DNA of 64,000 bases from Pelecanus crispus. Taxonomy: Eukaryota > Chordata > Aves > Pelecaniformes > Pelecanidae. Positions 62,001 to 64,000 of this stretch are shown piece after piece. Positions within the stretch are counted from its first letter, which is position 1, and every line of letters begins with the position of its first letter. Made by a program: the position numbers and the translations under genes. The notes below the pieces were generated by a model, which saw nothing but the letters and a program-made list of their open reading frames with translations, had not been told where the DNA came from and did not search any database. The stretch is from the NCBI RefSeq assembly GCF_030463565.1, contig NC_134643.1:47964221-48028220 (forward strand). The letters are read 5' to 3'.

Positions 62001-63798
62001 GTTTCACTTACTCAGTTTCACTACTGGTGGCACTTCTGAGCAGGTAAGAAGCGGCTTGGGTTTTCACCCACGCATCAAAACCAATGGGATTTTTTGTTCT
62101 TGAATCTGAAGTGAAGAGCTGAGCCCAAAGGGAGTGTTTGATACGCACCGAAAGCGGGCTGTAATCCTAACGTTTTCTTAATACGGTCTATGTGTAAACC
62201 AAAATCTTGTACATTAGCCAAGACAAAATAAAGCAATCTTTCCTAAGTATTTTTTAAAGTTTCCTTTTTAATGAGATATTGACAATGGGACACACACTAC
62301 TAAACAGAAAAAAAGCTGAGTATGTTGTCATCATTTTTAAATCAAATGGAGTAAGCTGTCTGCATAATACCTCTAGCGCACAGGTACCTAATATCAGACA
62401 GCAAAATCTTTTCTTCATTTATGCTTTCCTTTGGAGGGGCAAAGGGAGATTTGGATCCCTGTCCTATAGTATGTCAGAATGACACATTCATGGTGACATA
62501 CTTTTTAAAAAATAATTAGGCTTCTCTTAGAAATCAATACCACAGCAGTGAACTTGTTACGTAGCAGTACCACACAGAAAATAAAATGGCTGATGAGGAT
62601 GAGGTCTTGACTACATCTTTTACAAAAAAAAAGTGCAATTGACTTAAATGGAACAAATCCCGTTGCAGCCTCTCATGTGGCAGGTCAGTGTGACAGCGCA
62701 GACATATTTCAAGCATCTCATCTACTTTCACAACAAAAGCAAAGCCTTGCAAAGAAATTCCAGTTCGCTCTAACACTAGCAAAATCAGAACAAAACCAGC
62801 CAATACGGGGATGGGAAATAAGAAGAATAAATAAGAAAATGGAAGAAAAAAAAAAAATCAGTGGGAGAGAACTGTAGCTATGTATCTACCCTGTGGATAT
62901 ACCGTACTACACGGAGGACTGCAACCATTAAAATCCCGAAGAGTAAATAGATCCAAGACGCATAAAGGTTGAGTAAAGGTGCTCATTAACATACCCACCC
63001 AAACATGGCTGACACCAGGGTGCCCCAGCCCCCAGCCCGCCGGGGCTGCTCCAGCCTGCGCGGGGCGAGGGATGCGGGGGGATGCGGGGGGCGGAACCCG
63101 TGGCGGTGCCCGCCGGGCGACGCCCACGCTCCGCGGCAACAATGCAGCGCCCGGGCAGCCGCCGGGCTCCCCCCCCCCGCCCCCTGCGCCTCCAGCCGGC
63201 CCCCCAACACCGCTGCCCTCGCCCTGCCGCCGCCGGCACACGGCGGGGATGGCTGCTCCCGGCGCGGCCGCGATCCTCCTTGCTCCCTCATCCGCCGGAA
63301 CGGCGAGGCTCGTCCCGCTCCCGCCGAGCCCCGGAGCCACTCAGCGCAGCAAGGCGCACCAAGAGGCTGCTCCCGTGATGGAGACAGCCCTCGCCCCCGG
63401 GCACAGGCGCTACACGTACATTTAAGGTGTTGTACGCGACACGCGGGCGATGAATGAAATTTCTATTACCGTAGGAAAAGGATGTAAATTCCCCGCCCCC
63501 CCAACAATAATAATTGATAATAATTACAAAACCAGCCCCGTACATCCTTATCACCTACCGCCGAGTTAAAACACACGGGCGGCGTCCCGCGGGCGCTCGC
63601 CATTGTCTCCCGAGGGGCCGGCGCTCTCCCTGCCAGCGAGAGGCGGGCGCCGGGGCGAAGGCAGCCGCGCCGGGGCGGGGGGAGGCTGGGGGAACCCCCC
63701 CCGCGCCCCGCAGGAAAGCGGACACCGGGCGGAAAGCGTCCCCGGCTCCCCCCGCTCATCCTGCCCCTTCCCGCCCGGCGACACAAGGCAGGCGGGGA

Positions 63799-63814
63799 GG
63801 GGGGGGGGGGGGGG
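63799..63814 (+). repeat. Run of 16 G in the CpG island
   Basis: Preceded by GGCGGGGA and followed by CGGCCGGG, so the stretch is strongly G-quadruplex-prone on the plus strand (C-rich in the SLC6A15 transcript). It is within about 150 bp of the exon-1 donor. The exact run length may be inaccurate in an assembly. Confidence 0.9.
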
Positions 63815-63913
63815 CGGCCGGGCTCCCCCCGCGCCCCCAGCCGCACGGCAGGGCCGGCAAAGCGCGGGTCGCGGCGGCGCCCAGCCCGCCCGCCCTCCGC
63901 AGCCGCCACCTCG

Positions 63914-63930
63914 CCGCGCCGCGCCGCGCC
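63914..63930. repeat. (GCGCC)n short tandem in the CpG island
   Basis: Several GCGCC units lie immediately inside intron 1, a few bases past the presumed exon-1 donor. They form a very GC-rich, structured start to the intron. Confidence 0.8.
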
Positions 63931-63939
63931 GTGCCTTAC

Positions 63940-64000
63940 CTCCGCCCGCGGGGCTCGCCGGGCGCCGGCTGCGGGAAAGCGGGGGGCCGGGTGCCCCCGC
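63940..64000 (-). other. SLC6A15: Probable non-coding exon 1 of SLC6A15 (partial, runs off the window)
   Basis: On the minus strand a near-perfect splice donor (GGAG|GTAAGG) sits at 63940/63939 inside a CpG island, in the correct orientation and at a plausible distance upstream of exon 2. Vertebrate SLC6A15 has an untranslated first exon, so this is the best candidate for its 3' end. Only 61 GC-rich bases are visible; the start and core promoter lie beyond the window. No transcript data support it here, and another first exon in the island is possible. Confidence 0.55.

Larger units (their letters stand above)
53100..63939 (-). other. SLC6A15: SLC6A15 intron 1 (presumed)
   Basis: 10,840 bp if exon 1 is correctly placed, GTAAGG...TTTACAG. 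Mostly AT-rich; its first kilobase (63.0-63.9 kb) is CpG island. A stop-poor, GC-richer stretch at 55,580-56,030 is discussed in findings. No gene recognised on either strand. Confidence 0.6.
63000..64000. promoter_or_regulatory. SLC6A15: CpG island at the 5' end of SLC6A15
   Basis: Composition changes abruptly at about 63.0 kb from AT-rich to very GC-rich with dense CpG (many CGC, GCCGCC and GGCGCG words), continuing to the window edge. GC boxes are visible, for example GGGGCGGGG near 63,671-63,682, and a GCGCC tandem lies at 63,914-63,930. The island contains the probable exon-1 donor. In the visible kilobase nearly all of it lies 3' of that donor, in intron 1, so the promoter proper is probably just outside the window. 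Confidence 0.85.

Noticed and set aside
62858..63909. Several overlapping open frames of 100-160 codons on both strands in the GC-rich end.
   Set aside because: All are Pro/Ala/Arg/Gly-rich frames created by the lack of AT-rich stop codons in a CpG island; no domain, no consistent splice context, mutually overlapping.
1..64000. tRNA, rRNA, CRISPR arrays, bacterial operons or phage genes.
   Set aside because: Nothing with the needed cloverleaf, conserved rRNA words or regular spacer-repeat structure was seen; the sequence is a vertebrate gene region.

Overview
The window is a vertebrate genomic segment, almost certainly from a bird. Evidence: two chicken-repeat-1 (CR1) retrotransposon copies with the typical short TCATAGAAT terminal repeat, a low repeat load, AT-rich non-coding DNA with a sharp GC-rich CpG island at one end, and one split gene whose protein is clearly SLC6A15. 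Nothing is bacterial: no operons, CRISPR arrays or tRNA/rRNA genes were seen.

Layout. Positions 1-26,499 lie downstream of the gene. They contain no recognisable gene, two CR1 copies (about 12,452-14,140 and 25,039-25,185), a possible LTR-like relic near 6.7 kb, simple repeats, two stretches that look like conserved non-coding elements, and the SLC6A15 3'UTR (from 26,499 down to a poly(A) site I cannot fix, probably near 25.3-25.5 kb). Positions 26,500-52,907 (minus strand) hold the complete SLC6A15 coding region in 11 exons. Joining them by GT-AG rules gives an uninterrupted 2,190-nt reading frame (729 codons plus stop) in which every exon phase agrees. A 192-nt 5'UTR segment precedes the ATG in exon 2. 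A 10.8-kb first intron then separates this from a probable non-coding exon 1, whose donor lies at 63,939/63,940 inside the CpG island; that exon runs off the window, so the transcription start is not visible.

SLC6A15 (B0AT2, also called v7-3 or NTT73) is a neuronal sodium-dependent transporter for branched-chain amino acids and proline. All hallmarks of the SLC6 fold are present, with no frameshift or in-frame stop.

Items most worth a second look: a 142-bp direct repeat with only two mismatches whose copies sit in introns 4 and 5 and flank the frame-critical exon 5; a CR1 copy whose endonuclease start is fused to its late reverse-transcriptase region; a 96-codon open frame of unknown origin in intron 10; Pumilio-type motifs in the 3'UTR; and G-runs in the CpG island. 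I found no convincing new multi-gene system; the window is mainly one conserved gene and its flank.
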